The notes under the pieces are model-generated. The model was not told the origin of the DNA. It saw only the letters and a program-made list of their open reading frames with translations, and did not search any database. A stretch of 64,000 bases of DNA from Hyalella azteca (lineage: Eukaryota > Arthropoda > Malacostraca > Amphipoda > Hyalellidae): NCBI RefSeq assembly GCF_000764305.2, contig NW_025936008.1, forward strand, positions 124,001 to 188,000, written 5' to 3'. This document shows positions 13,380-26,500 of this stretch, in pieces (the first letter of the stretch is position 1; every line of letters starts with the position of its first letter). Position numbers and translations under genes: made by a program.

Positions 13380-13620
13380 TTGCCTACACTCCTCCGGCCT
13401 CCATTCTCGCCAACCTCCTCCTCTCTCTCATTCTCCATGCAGTCTCCACATTTTGCTTTCCACTGTCATGGCAGCAGTCACCTCTGCTGACAGACTCACT
13501 ATCATTGCAATCCATTCGTCTCTCATTCTCTCATTAATCGTGTCACCCCTCTCCTCCAGTATCACTCATACGCATTACACTCCATCATCAGATGCTCTAC
13601 AGTCTACACTCTACAGTTTC

Positions 13621-13801
13621 CAGAGGTGGGCAGTAGCGCTCTACATGTAGCGGCCGCTACTGGCAGCCGCTGCATTTTCAGTAGCGGTAGCGGCGCTGCA
13701 TTTAAGCAATTGTAGCGGTAACGGTAGCTCCCGCTACATTTAGAGCATGTAGCGGAAGCGGTAGCGGCCGCTGCATTTCAAAGTAGCGCTGCCCAGCTCT
13801 G
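13621..13801. mobile_element. 181-bp hAT-type MITE
   Basis: The ends are inverted copies of CAGAGSTGGGCAG, and the interior is rich in GTAGCGG units. Both sides carry the same 8-bp target duplication ACAGTTTC (13613-13620 and 13802-13809), the length made by hAT transposases. It is inserted in the zinc-knuckle part of the LINE relic, so it is younger than that copy. It has no coding capacity. Confidence 0.85.
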
Positions 13802-13975
13802 ACAGTTTCCCTCTCACCTCTGTCACACATAAAACAAATATCTTCTCTTCTATCATTCCACTTGCATGTCCATGCATTCCCACTCAAAGCATTCGCACTC
13901 ACACATAACATTAGGTCCCCACCTCTACTGCCATCATACGTGCACTCATACTCGCGGAGTCCTGTTTTTTGATTT

Positions 13976-14170
13976 AGTGTTATGGGTCTTTTTTTAGGTT
14001 TTATGTCTGACTTAGAATTTTGACTTATAAAATGATTTCATTCATTTTTAGTTTGCCGAACTGATGATGGAGCTGGACTCCGAAACGTTTTCAATATCGA
14101 TATGGTGAATTGGCTTGGCGTTTTCTTTACTTTTAACTTCCTTGTGAACTTGCGATATAAGCAGACTGAT
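13976..14170 (+). mobile_element. repeat family copy with hammerhead-like core boxes
   Basis: This is about 195 bp and closely matches 37106-37275 and, inverted, 36690-36880. The shared core is CTGATGA, then a GGAG/CTCC mini-stem, then GAAACG (around 14060-14090), followed by TTTTCAATATCGATATGG. The CTGATGA-stem-GAAA order is that of a hammerhead ribozyme core, a motif known in Penelope-like elements, but I could not find a convincing closing stem III and cleavage site. The copy ends near GATATAAGCAGAC. Confidence 0.5.
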
Positions 14171-15548
14171 AATATAAGTACTTGTATACAATCATCAAAA
14201 TTTGCATCCTTTGCATCCATCAAAATTTGCATCATAGTTGTTTCATACTCAATCTTCACAGCAAATAAGTCCTCACTCATTTCACTCTCACCGACATTTA
14301 TTTCTTCAATCTCAAAACCCAATTCACTCCAGACAATAATGCCCACTCCCCCACCTTTAGTTTGTTTACTTTTCCCTTGTACACTAACTCATATTTTCCA
14401 CTTCTCAAGCATCCACCGCCCCTCAGATGTGTTTCTGTAACAACCACTGCATCCATATGCTGTTCCTCTAATTCTTTGAATGTATCTTCATATTTTCCTA
14501 ATCCTAACCCTCTCACATTTATTTGACCCACTCGCATAACATTTATTCGATTAGGCCTAATCACATTCACTCCCACATTGTGTCACTCTCTGCTGCCCAC
14601 ACAACTTGCCTGCACCCAACGCCTCACCTTTTGTCCAAACACATCTGCTTCCTAACTGTTTAGGTGCACTTCATCTACTTTATACATATGTTCCTTCATG
14701 CAGTCAGGGTCAATATAGCTCTCTCTTTTCTCATCGTATATTCAACTTTCATCTTCATCAGCCTCTGGAACACCTTCTCATTTACCTCTTTTCGCATTCG
14801 CTCATACATTCCATCTTCCCTTGGCCGTCTCATAGTGCCCACCACAACCACTGCCAGGATTTTAACATTTGCCTCTCTGGTTGTGCTTATGATCTCTTCA
14901 ACAGTTTTATCCACTCCAATTTCTCTTAGGCCATTGCCACCACCCTGCAAAACAAGTAGACTGCCATTTGAGCTTACACATTTTTTGTCGGCTTCCCCTC
15001 TTATTTTGATAATATCTGCTCCACTCGAGCATACAATCTCACTCCCAGCCTCATATACACTAATTTTCCCCTAAGGGATCCAAGTATACTGTCCCTCACC
15101 ATGACAATGGGAGGCTTGACTGCTCTATTCTGAATTTCTCGTTGATTACAGGCAGTCTTTTCATCTATTTCAATGCCACAGCCTTTATGGCTGCTAGACT
15201 GTTTTGGCTTTCGACAAGTGTTATCTTTATTAGCATACTCTGTAGTGCCAGTTTCATTGACATCACCCTCACCTATTTCAGCTTTTAGTTCAGCCTTATT
15301 GTCAGTGGAAGGGCCAGGCAGGTTTGCTGTTTCAGCATGATTAGCTATATTAATGATCTCTAATTCTGAGACTCTTTCCTTAAGCATGCTGTTCTCATCT
15401 CTAAAAGCCAGTATGCACTTCCTACAGGCAATGTATGATTGCCTTGTTTTTTAGTTTGACCAGTGGTCAATTCCAAGAGTTTGTAAGGAGTATCAGGTTT
15501 TGCACCTGGAGCACTCCACATGGTCAGCTTTGATCTCGCTCTCATTGC

Positions 15549-18015
15549 TTACCCCCCGCATTTTGTTGGCACATTATTATTGTTGGCACATTATTATTGT
15601 TGTCATTTATTGTCATTTGTTGGCACATTATTATTGTTAATTTGTTCTAGGCTTTCTTAGGCTGCAACTCATACACACCGTAAATATAAGAGGACAAAAT
15701 ATATTCTGACTCTATTCTGTATTATCCTAAGATGAAACAGGAAGAAAAATAGAAATACAAACAAAAATGGGGAACAAAACAAACAACATGATTTAAAAGC
15801 TATCTTTGGTTGGTGGCAAGGTGACAACAAAAGGCATGTTACATTACCCACTTGATGGGGTTCACAAGGTTATTTTATTATTGGGATATAGTGCAAGCTT
15901 ATATCTTTTTGTAATTACTAGACCGTAATTATAATCACAATTCAGGGCTGAGGAGACGTAGGTTAACCTACGTCGCAGACATAGCGAAAAAAAAACAAGG
16001 ACAGCAAGTAAATAGTGAAGGAAAAGTTAGTTTCTGCATGGCAGAGGTAATAATGTAGAATAGGTATGGTTGTAGTCACTCAATTTAATCAATTATTCAT
16101 GCATGATCGTCCACGTTCACCAAAATCCAAAACTGACACAAATTTCTCTTAATCACTTCTCATTTTCAGATCACCATCTTTAAAAAAAAAATTTTTCAGC
16201 AATTTACATTCTTGCATTACAAAACACACTTAACTCATTCATATTTTAAGCTTTAACAACGCTACGGGCGCTAAGGAAAAACGCCGCCGCCCGCCATGCT
16301 GCTCCTGATATTGGTTCGGATTAACGAGCGCTACCATTAATTAGATTATTAGGCATTTTAACCCTCTACCGCCTGACACGAGTAACCGGAGCAATATTGT
16401 CACGCGCCTACTTCCCAAAAAGGATACGTTTTAGTGAGCGCAGAATGACGTGCACTGATGGTTGCCGCCACGTACAACTTTAAAATGTTCTCTGTTGCGT
16501 ACAAACGTCCTCAGGCTGCTACACTCAATAGTTTACGTATAATTTAAGCTGAAAGTTATGTTCCCGGAGAGTGACATACGGTACGGCGGTAGAAGGTTAA
16601 TTCAAGTGTCATAGGTTTCCCAGTAGCTTAACTTTATCTGCGAAACGTGGTAAAGGGAGACAATCAAGAGAAAAACATTCTTATATTCACCAAATATCAC
16701 AATTCTCGAGTGTACAATCGGGTGTTCAACGAATCAGATGCTGGCAGCTATCTGATTATTCTCAGCTCGCATGCGGTGCCGTTCAAATCGTTTATACTTC
16801 CTTGCCGGACGTGAAACTTGAATATATGTCTTGAAATTTGAATTTATTAATGTGTGTGGATAGTTACACGTTGATTCGGATAAGAATAAAAGTGCTAGAT
16901 CGCGGTGGAAATTCTGCATCTGCAATATTTACGTTATTTTATACAACTTGACATCTTCATTTTGTTAGACGCTAGTTTGTTGACGGACTCGCCAACACGT
17001 ACATGAAATAGGATGAACCTATAAGACAGTTGGCAGTTTTCGTTGTGCTTATCGAAAAATTGCCCTTAATATAGAAATAGATTTTAGCCAAAAAATATAA
17101 GAGGGAAAATATTCCGTCAACGTGTACACTTCTATTGATGAATAAATTTGGTTCAAAATTGCGTTGACGGACCTTCTCCACCTTGTAGCGTTGAAGTTTA
17201 TGGAAACGGGATTACCTTGTTCTTTTTCGCAAATACTGCCTGTCATCATGGTCTTAGTGATTAAGTTTGCTCCCATTAAATCACCTATAATCGCCAAAAT
17301 ACGAGCTAAGCTCTTTTGCCTTGTGTGGCATTTCAAACGACGCTTCCAATTTTTTTCCGATATAAGCATTTTGAATGAAGAAAAAATGAATAAAGTTTTG
17401 AGAGTTTGTTTCATTGCAATTAGTTTGCTCGCATATTGTTTTCCTGTCAAATAACTCAAAATGATTGAACATGTGAAAATTCATCCAACTAATTAGAGTA
17501 GATATTTAGGATTGGATGCTCGTCCATACATTTGTTTACATTTTTTCATAATTACGATATTAGAAATAGTAGACTAGCGTGCTTGCAGTGAATTTTAATT
17601 ATTATGTGTGCGAATCGATATTTTTCTATTTTGTACGTTTTGGTGCGAGTGTAGATCACCCTTGAGCTGTACAATTAACATTTCCTTGAGCTGTACAACT
17701 ATACTAGTCTTTTCTTGATCTGTGCATGTAGTAGGCTTACGCGTGTGTATTTTTAATTTTCATAGCCAAATTTATAAATTAAAATCATTAAAAATTGCTC
17801 TTATTTGCTGTTCGTAAAGTGTAGTTGTAGGCCGAGTGAGGAATATGAGACCAATCGACATTTCCTCGTGCATGAGAATTGAGAACGTCTTCCCAGAAGC
17901 TGGTGCCGCGAGGATTAAATCAACGGCGTCAAACTGCGTGTGATGTAAATTTGATCTGAAAAATTTAAAATACTTTTATATGAACATCGTGACCTGGAAA
18001 AAATACACACCACTA
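15549..18015. other. no gene seen; short repeats
   Basis: AT-rich DNA. It begins with a short imperfect tandem repeat of TTGGCACATTATTATTG (about 15565-15640) and contains a 20-bp palindrome (listed separately). There are two copies of CTTGAGCTGTACAA near 17660-17700. Frames of up to 136 codons at 17049-17459 have no recognisable motif. Confidence 0.4.
15955..15974. repeat. perfect 20-bp palindrome
   Basis: GACGTAGGTTAACCTACGTC reads the same on both strands with no loop. It lies in otherwise featureless DNA. It could be a dimer binding site or chance. Confidence 0.8.
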
Positions 18016-18175
18016 GACAATTTCCAAGTATTTTGAGGCCAAGTTGACCCATCTTGACAATTTCCAAGTATTTTGAGGCCAAGTTGACCCATCTTGACAC
18101 TTTCCAAGTATTTTGACGCCAAGTTGACCCATCTTGACACTTTCCAAGTATTTTGAGGCCAAGTTGACCCATCTT
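18016..18175. repeat. 40-bp tandem repeat, four units
   Basis: Four consecutive, almost identical 40-bp units, each starting GACA(A/C)TTTCCAAGTATTTTG and ending GACCCATCTT. Differences are single bases, so the expansion is recent. There are no spacers, so it is not a CRISPR-like array. Confidence 0.95.
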
Positions 18176-21100
18176 GGCGAAAATGAGTTCGTTGCTAATC
18201 TCTTCGTTGTTTAATCAACCTGTTGTGAACCTCATTACTGCAGTCGCGCTTCTCTCAATATTTCAGTTGAATTTCCTCGTCTAACACTCCTTGCTTAGAA
18301 TCAGGTGGCTGTGTGAGTTAAGTGACTGATACATGGGGTGATATACGATTCATGGATATTATTTTAGTTGATGTACATGATTCTGAAACATTTCCATGTT
18401 TCTCTGTTAAATATTATTTTATTTGTGTTGCTTCCTAGTGTGAATAAATTATGTAGGTCAAAAAATTATGTACTAATTTGCTCAATTGTGATATTTTCTT
18501 ATATTGTAACGCTAATCATTCAATTCAAAGCAAGGGTATTAATTCACATCAGTTCCTGCACCGATGTCAATGCCTGTTATATAATTTTTAGTGCTCGCCT
18601 AACGATCCGCAATCCTTGAACTTTCTTACTGAAAAAGCTTGTTGATTGTGTTTCGTCGACTACCAAGGCTTGAATAAATTATACATGATCATAGTTACTG
18701 ACGGCCGACTTTTAAAGGTTGGGCTATGCTTGTTATCACGATACATCCTTGAATTCTACAGCGACATTCTTTATTCATATCAACACACGGATGCTGATTT
18801 TCCACAAAGCATGAGGTTGCATTCACATTCATGTCTGATTGCTCACTCATCTAACCAGCTAGAGAAATCGCATTCAACATTGAAACGTCAGTGTCTCTCC
18901 AAACACACAATGTATGTCAAACTGAATTTATGAATCTATACTGAAAACGTTCTTAAGTAACTTATATAAGTATTCATTATTTAGCTCGGAAAACCATTTC
19001 AGTATTATTCTTCTGTGTTATTCTTGTACAGAAATTGTGAAATTCAATGTTGTAATTTGGCTTTCTAAACTTATCAGAAATGTATATATGAATTTTGTAT
19101 CGTGTCTCAAGTATTAACCGGAACGTCCCATGAATTTTCTTCCACAGAAATTGTTTATTTCTTTTTTACCCAATAATTCTAGGTGTTCCATCAGGGTCAA
19201 CCCCTATTTATTTCTATCGCTGTAGGTCACCGGCTTCTAAATTATGTGAGTTATTTACGAGGAGACCTCCTCGCATGCTTTAGCGTTGTGAATAAAGTCA
19301 CTAACGAACTCTTACAGTTACATGCTTCAACTAAGCATTAGATAATTCATGCAGCTGCTGAAATTCCCGCTTCTTGTAAGATATTGTGCGTTTCATTACT
19401 ATAAATATTGTGTAGTTCTTATTAATCGTGTACTTCCTGTTTACTAAAGAAACTCTTGCAGAACCGTAATTCTTATCTCCATCGATCAGGCTACAGTGGT
19501 CATAAAAGCAACAACTAACTTGATTACGACTGTGCAGAATGTCAAGGGCCGTTTTTTTAATAAAACAGTATTTTCTCCTTACCTGTTATATCTTGTATAG
19601 CTCGTGGTTTGTACTGGCAATGGTAAACAAACCATCTCATCCGCCATAACTTTCGGAATTTTGTCCCTGTTTACCATTTTAGCGATATTCCGACATGAAT
19701 CAAGCAGGGACAAAATTCTAAATGAAGTTGAGATGATCAGCTTCCTTTGGCTCGTCAGAAAATCGCCCACCTTCAATAACATTTGAAAAAGTTTTTTTTA
19801 GAAAAGTTCCCTGCCGGTCATTGAATAGCTAAGAAATGCCTCGTAGTTCTCTCATTAGTAACTCAAAACCGCCGAAGAAAAGAATGAAATTTGAGGCGAC
19901 GTTGTTTTCCGGGTTATTGGGTGCTCGATTTGAGAAAAAAATTATTTAGTGAACTTTTTGGCAGGCGAAAAAATACTTTCTATCAACATCATCTGCACTT
20001 GGCTTGATTTTGTTGAAAAAAGTGGCGTTCAATGACGAAGTTAATTTGCAGCACCTAAACAAAAGTTCCTGCGGCTAATCACTCATCACCATGTAGTATA
20101 TACTCGTAGTCTGTTGGAAAAGACTTTTCACTTCATTCTGAATATAATTTCAATACACATGCTCTAGGTTATGTTTTCTTGTTTAAGCTTGAAAATACTT
20201 AGTCTTCGGAGAATCTGCAGCTGCTGAACGCAGGCATTGCGTGCGTCGTGACAAGTTAGATATGTCTTTGCGCTAGCGATTTTTTGTTGCATTAGCAGCG
20301 TTGGAGCTGAGGTGCTTGAGTTGCCGTTAATACTCTAGATATCTAAGTACGAGTACTTCTCCATCTGAAATATAAGAATTCTTAGAGGTACATTTATAAG
20401 TGGCTGTTTATTCCGGTGTCAAAGAGGCAAAATTAATTTTTTTGTGTAGATTATTTTCGACGTGGGAGCAGTTGCTTGACGGCGGCGAGGCTTCATCGTG
20501 CATTCGTCGCGATCTGAGAACCCACGTCTTCTAGACGAGTGACGTGCACTTCAGTTATTATTGTCATCATATAGCAAGCCATGTATTTATCCTGTTTCGT
20601 GCTGAGGGGATTTCAAAATTTAAGTTAGGATGCGGACTAGATTCATATGTATATGATATCGCCCTGAAGTTCTGACCATGTGTTTTTTATTCAATCTGGT
20701 GCTGATGACGCTGCTTATCGATGCGTAAGGTATTAGACTTAAGTTCTGGTAATAAGATTCATATTAATTATTCCAATTTGTTTTATTGAAGCATTACATT
20801 TATTCCAGTTACTAGCGGAGTCTATGACATAATTCAACCATCCAATTTTTAAATAAGCCTGTTTCATATGTTCAATGGCCAAATGGTCACTCTGTGTGTT
20901 CGCACTTGTTCCCTTTGTGTGTGAGGTGAATACACATTCACCTCTTGTGTGAAGTTGTTCACCATATTTGTGTACACATGATTATTCATGGAATTAACTC
21001 CATTTAGTCATCGTTACAGAAATTTCTATTGATTTTCAAACACAACAAGGAGTTAAAGTTCTTATACTGGAAAAGAGTTTCGATTTCTGTGTCATGACCA

Positions 21101-21726
21101 TTTTGCCGACGATGCGTGTAAGTGAGACTGCGAGCCTTTTAACCAATATAAGTAAATTACAGATATGCTCCAACATTTTTTGCTCTGTATGCCTAATAAA
21201 GAATATCTTCCATGAATCATTTATCCTATTGAAGTTGTGTATACATGTTTAGTTTACAATCAATTAAGATAGAATGTTGAACACATTGATATAGGGAACA
21301 CAAGCATGTTTTTTTTTTCAATGTGAACGATCATAAATTCTACCGTACGTACTATGCGGGGTCGTTGTGTCGAAAAAATTTGGCTAGTACGAGATTTCCA
21401 ATTGTTTGTGGTTGAAGTGACTTACGGAATCGTTAATTTCTCACAGTTTACATTACGATTTAAATATTATTTTTTAATGGTTTAATCATGAGCTTTCAGC
21501 AGTAGACCCACCAGGCTGCCGTGTGATGTTATGGAATTTGCACGTTATCTTACTTAATCCCCAGGATTTAAATTATGTTTGTACATGATAATGCATTTTC
21601 GAAGAGATCCATGACGTGTATTCAATACTTTTTGTTATTAAATATTATTTTAATAGTTGAACAATTGTATGATGTTGAATGGAAAAGGGTTCGTGTAATA
21701 GGTTGCCTTAGTACATAAATATGTTG
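18176..21726. other. no gene seen
   Basis: Long AT-rich stretch with only short frames. There is a small GC-richer patch around 20460-20530 without usable splice signals. Around 19610-19740 two stretches sharing GGACAAAATTC lie in inverted orientation. Nothing here supports a gene. Confidence 0.4.
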
Positions 21727-22096
21727 ACACGTTGACTACGTATTGGTACATATGCGTACCACGAAATGGATTTCTCCAGGAGGTAGTGGTACATACACGT
21801 AATTCAGGTTGCCTAAAATCGGCCAAATCCGGGAACAAAAAAGGCCAAAAAGGCCGATAATTCAATGTATACTAGTTTATTTGTAGGTTACGCTATAAAA
21901 ATTCCATTTATTTTCTTTTTGCAGTATTTAAAATTTAATTAGGAAGTACCCCTATCATAAATTTTAGCCGGTCAACGCAATTCAGAAAAACTAAATCACG
22001 TAAGTTGTCCGGAAAAAATGACCGTCTGGCAACCCTGCTTAAAAAAAGTACAAAAATGAAATAATAGTACAAGATGAAGCAATCGTAGTCAACGTG
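21727..22096 (-). mobile_element. piggyBac-like MITE, copy 1
   Basis: The termini are inverted copies of CACGTTGACTACG. The right flank is TTAA (22097-22100); the left flank is TTGA (21723-21726), a one-base change. Inside is a second inverted pair, CAGGTTGCC near 21806 and GGCAACCCTG ending near 22038. The sequence is homologous, in opposite orientation, to 27854-28186. It has no coding capacity. Confidence 0.7.
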
Positions 22097-23084
22097 TTAA
22101 TAACTCGCTTCATTTGGAACTATAAATTCAATTACGAACGTTACATTTAACGTATACAATGATGTTATCGTATATAAGTTTTTCTCGTGCGGGAAATTAA
22201 AAGGTCGCCATGCATTACTTTATTTCGAGTTCTGACCATGAGTCGCGGAAAAATTATGAATTCTTGAAATTTCTGTACCCGAAAATTTTCACAAAGTATA
22301 CATATTAAACGCACCTATCATTAAGAAAATCGCCAAAGTCTATTTTGTATAGTAATACGTCACTAAGGTGTACAGTGACTTGTGTGACATCCCGTTCTGA
22401 ACGTGTTAGCATATTTTGTTACGAAGACTTGAAGTTTGTATAATAAACAGCAGGAACGTTCACTTGTCTTTCTCTCCCGTGCGCTGTCTTCGTTCGAGGT
22501 AAGTGGCACCTGTAACGCTGAGTAACGCCGACGCTTCGATGCCGGTAGAATTAAAGAGCGTTTTTGGTCCTGAATGAGGAGATCCCTTGATAAAACACCG
22601 CATGCGGTTCAAAACCAAGAGATTCGATTGCCATCATGCGATGAATATGCCTTGATAGTAATATTCTGGTTTTACAAGGACGAAATGAATTTATATTTTG
22701 GCAGACCTTAATCGTAGTCACCTGGGCTTGTCATTTTCTCATAAGCTGAGAGCTACTGCATTGGAGCGTTGATGAGATGTAAGGTAGGATGGAAGAAAGA
22801 ATGTTGCGTCAAAAAAACAATATCTGATAAAACGCTCGAACAATGTAAAGAAAGTTAAATTTTACTCGTAGCCCGTTGAGCCTGAATCCTTTGAAAGGAT
22901 TCCCGACAGTTCAAAAGTAATTTGTTGAACTCGTTAGTTCATATATCAGGGAATCATCGTAGACTGGTTTATGTTGTGTATCATAACTGCACATTATTAT
23001 TACTAATCAAGACACCAGACTAATTTGTTTGATATCGAAATCCATGACATGGCACTAATGGCTGGTATCACTACCCTTGTCGCA

Positions 23085-23237
23085 GGACACCCCGTGGGCC
23101 TGCCTCCTACACACTGACGTCGCAGCTGCTCCTGCCGCTGTCCTGTCACTCCTGGCTCAGCTCTCCCGCCAAGCCATCCTAAGCATCGAACTGACCGTCA
23201 CGTGTCCACCACTTGCTGACTTTACAATTAAGACATG
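23085..23237 (+). other. possible terminal exon, unassigned
   Basis: After TTGTCGCAG a GC-rich island opens a frame of 50 codons (starting DTPWACLLHTDVAAAPAAV) that ends in TGA. A second frame through the same island is also open for about 30 codons, so frame choice is not secure. It could be the last exon of a gene whose earlier parts lie at 9053 and 12624, or chance. Confidence 0.2.
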
Positions 23238-23505
23238 ATAACGACCATAAAATTCTAACATTACATTCTCAGCACAACATAACGTCCACATTGTAATTCC
23301 TCATTCAAAACATGATACGAAAACGTCCGCAACGTTCTGACATTTGTCACAACACAACATAACATCCACATCGTAATCCCACATTCACACCATGATACGA
23401 TAACGTCCACAGCATTCTAACCTTACATTGAAAACATAATATAATGAGGTGCACAACAATATAACATTAAATTCACAACACAGTATAATAACATTCACAA
23501 CATCA
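23225..23505. repeat. diverged tandem repeat, about 105-bp period
   Basis: Words such as CACAACATAACRTCCACAT and CATGATACGAWAACGTCC recur about every 105 bases, two to three times, with decay toward the right into shorter ACATTCACAAC units. This is an old, diverged tandem duplication. Confidence 0.6.
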
Positions 23506-26500
23506 TAAGCTCGTCCCTATTATCGACATGAGCAGTGCCAGTGTTGACCGTCGGCAAGCTCCGTGATGCTTCAGCCTCTACAGCAACGTTGTGTTGTAAA
23601 TTGTGATGCTGCTTTGTTTTTTTTTCCTAATTTTATTTATCTTACTTTCATTATCCTTAAAAATATATTTCTCTAACTGTTGGATAATGCTACCGTGTGC
23701 GAAATGCTGACGGCTGCGACATGTGGTGTTGCATTGTATCCCACTTACGAGATTGCCCTGCTGAGTTTATGACTCTAATTTTTATAATGCTGTATATCTC
23801 TGAAAGCTCGTGAAAATTGTATAGTTTATGATGAATTAATAATTGTATATTTTTGGAAAAAAAAATCATTTTTTGCTTACTTTTCATTCGCAAGTCAAAT
23901 GATTTAGTTTTATTCATTGTAATTTATTCTTTGGAACATTTCAACGTTTGAACAGCTCATTGGGCGTTTCGGTGATTTTAACATGAATATTTCTTTCTTA
24001 ATTAACCCAAAAGTTATCCGTTTTATTGTCTAGAACATAATTGGAGCTGAAGCCCTCGATAGTCTATTATGTGCCCTCTCTTAATTATATAATGTCCGTT
24101 CATGCCACGAAATTGGAGTCATGATTTCGGACGTTCGGAATGCATGCGTAAATCTAACGCCAGGCTCTTCCTAGAAAATCCCTGCTCCATATTAATTAAG
24201 TCTAATTCCTAGAGTCCCTGCTTAGTTAACTAAACAAGTGTTAGCTTTAAAAGTTACTATACGTAAATATCGTCTTCAGCGCGAGATTCATGTCTATATC
24301 CTTCCTAAGCTATTAGTTGCGTACATTATTCTAGTAATTAGACTTCCATGTTGTAAAGTTCGCTCGTTCCTCATTCTTCCATTTAAATTCCGCAAATTTT
24401 TTTCAATTTTTCTGGTCAATTAAACTGAAGCTTTAGTTCCCAGGAGTTGCCGTTGACTATGGTTTTTCTTAGTATCAATTAGTATTGAACATTATCCCAT
24501 GTCTTGGGTGCTGCTCAATTCTCCATTGACCTGTTAAATTACCTATTCAAAAAGTTTTTCTAACGGCAGAATACAACTAATATTTCATCAGCTCTTTCCC
24601 TGCATTGGTGGCCGCTTTTTGAACGACTTTTCTTCATGTTTGCATCGCAGTGAACACTAGGCGACATTGGCTTCATAATATTAAAATCTGTATATATTAA
24701 GTATAGGTTTTGCGCCACTTCGCTGCTGGTGTCATTTGTCTCTTGTATTTATCTTCATTATCTTTGTGTAATATGGAATATACTCGAATTAATGCCTCAA
24801 ACCGGTCTTTTTTATAATAACTTTCGAGGAAGGAATTGTTGTAATTATCTTGAACTTCAATTTCACTCTCCATCAGACGCCTGTCGAGAAGTCACTGGCT
24901 CTCCCACTTACGGATTAGATAAATAATCGAAGATCCCTGATTATTGATATGACTGCTGAATACTCCTTCTGTTGCCATCAACTGTAGCCTTGAGATCGAA
25001 CAGAATGAGCTATTTCCGATTCATTTATCAAATAATCAGGCTTGGCTGAATCATTTCAAATAAATTTTCTGGAGCTTCGTTGCTATAACCTTCAATGCAT
25101 GAATATGTAATGACATCAAATCGCAGGCGTCGTTTCTTATTTCTGGTGCCAAATTAACGAGTCTGGAAGTGCAAGCTTGAAGGAAGGTTTTAGTTCTAGA
25201 ATGTCGTTTCCTCGTCTGTAATTGACTACTTAGTTTTAACAACATTAGGCCTATGGACATATGTTCCGTGCCTATTCTCCATAGTTGTAATGATGTCGAT
25301 TGTATACCTACCACTATTTGGTAATGATCTGCAGGAAATGGTGTCGGTTAATCATATTTGCCGTTTGATTAGTGCCTCAAGCTTTGGCAAAATGATACGA
25401 GGCAAAAACTTTCTTTCTTTTTCAAGTGTGAATGTTGATGCTCTGGAAGACACGATAGACTAGACTGCAAGGAACCTTGTGTTTGTAACGTTGGGCCCGT
25501 GCAAAATCAGAAAAATTTTTCGATAACTTATGCTTACATTTCACAGTTGTTCATATAAAACGTCTATTTAAGGAATTTCATAACAAGGGGATTTTCTCCT
25601 TCAAAATTTGCCCATTATTTATTTGTAGTCGAAATTCATTTTGTGTGTGAGCTCCACGTGAGCCTGCGACGTTACTGCAGTGAGACTGCATGGGGAGTGT
25701 ATGTCGTGTTCTCTAGTGCTCCATGTCGTGCACGGAGGCATATTTAATGTTACGGAGTACATGAAATAAACTAAGTGGCTTAAAACAATTTTTATTCATC
25801 CTTTAATTGGTGTTTAAAAATTTTTCCCTGGCTACTGAATAGCTCTTCAGGTGTTAGACTTCACTCTGCTCTTAGTTTTTTATTCCCTATTTGTAATTGC
25901 GGCTTCAAGAGAACCATTACACTTGAATATATTGTAATATTAGAGGGTCGCTATTTACACTTAATGCCGAGTGTGGAACTGGATCGGAAACGTGGCAAAA
26001 AATGATAACTATTTAATTAGGAAGCTTGCAGGAAGATTGTAATATAAAGTATACGATATTAACTTAATGCTTGGCGAGTGGAGAATAAATGGCCAAAATA
26101 GCATCCAGAATTCCCGTTATATCTTATCTGAGTGGTGATACAGCGAGAGAACTTTGCGAAGAAATCCGTTTGGAAATAGCTCGGCCTGTGCGGTGGCTGA
26201 CTGCGTTAAAAGCGTCCACTTCAAGTTTAGCCAGGATCTTATTAATAATTCACGACAAAAAACGTTCTAAAAAACAAGGAACTACGAGTGATTTCAATCT
26301 CGGGGTCAATAGCTCTTTCGTGTTTGCCGCCACAATAATGGGAGCAGTTTCGGTTAGATCTCGTTTGATCTGTTTAGACCTCGATCGATAGTGGGTTTCT
26401 GAAACTTATTTGGATTACTAACGCGAGACCCAGAACCATCTCAAAGTTGATGAACGATGATAGCGTTTCCTTCACTGATCCAAGTGTTCTGTAGTCTTCA

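Larger units (their letters stand above)
13380..15548 (-). mobile_element. LINE (non-LTR retrotransposon) relic, minus strand
   Basis: Read right to left, broken frames give the order of a LINE. First is an ORF1-like region (about 15545-14700) with a coiled-coil stretch and an SGNH/esterase-like piece (VMVRDSILGSLRGKLVYM). Next is the start of an AP-endonuclease (INVRGLG, then VVVTETHLR, about 14576-14298, continuing to about 14170). A C-terminal zinc-knuckle segment follows (CFMCDRGERETV interrupted, then EHLMMEC, about 13910-13550). The central reverse transcriptase is missing. In its place sits another repeat (13976-14170), and a hAT MITE interrupts the C-terminal part. All frames carry stops or shifts, so the copy is dead. 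Confidence 0.7.

Noticed and set aside
17049..17459. 136-codon minus-strand frame
   Set aside because: AT-rich, overlapped by an equally long plus-strand frame, with no motif.
18016..18175. CRISPR-like array
   Set aside because: Units are directly adjacent with no spacers, and the host is a eukaryote.
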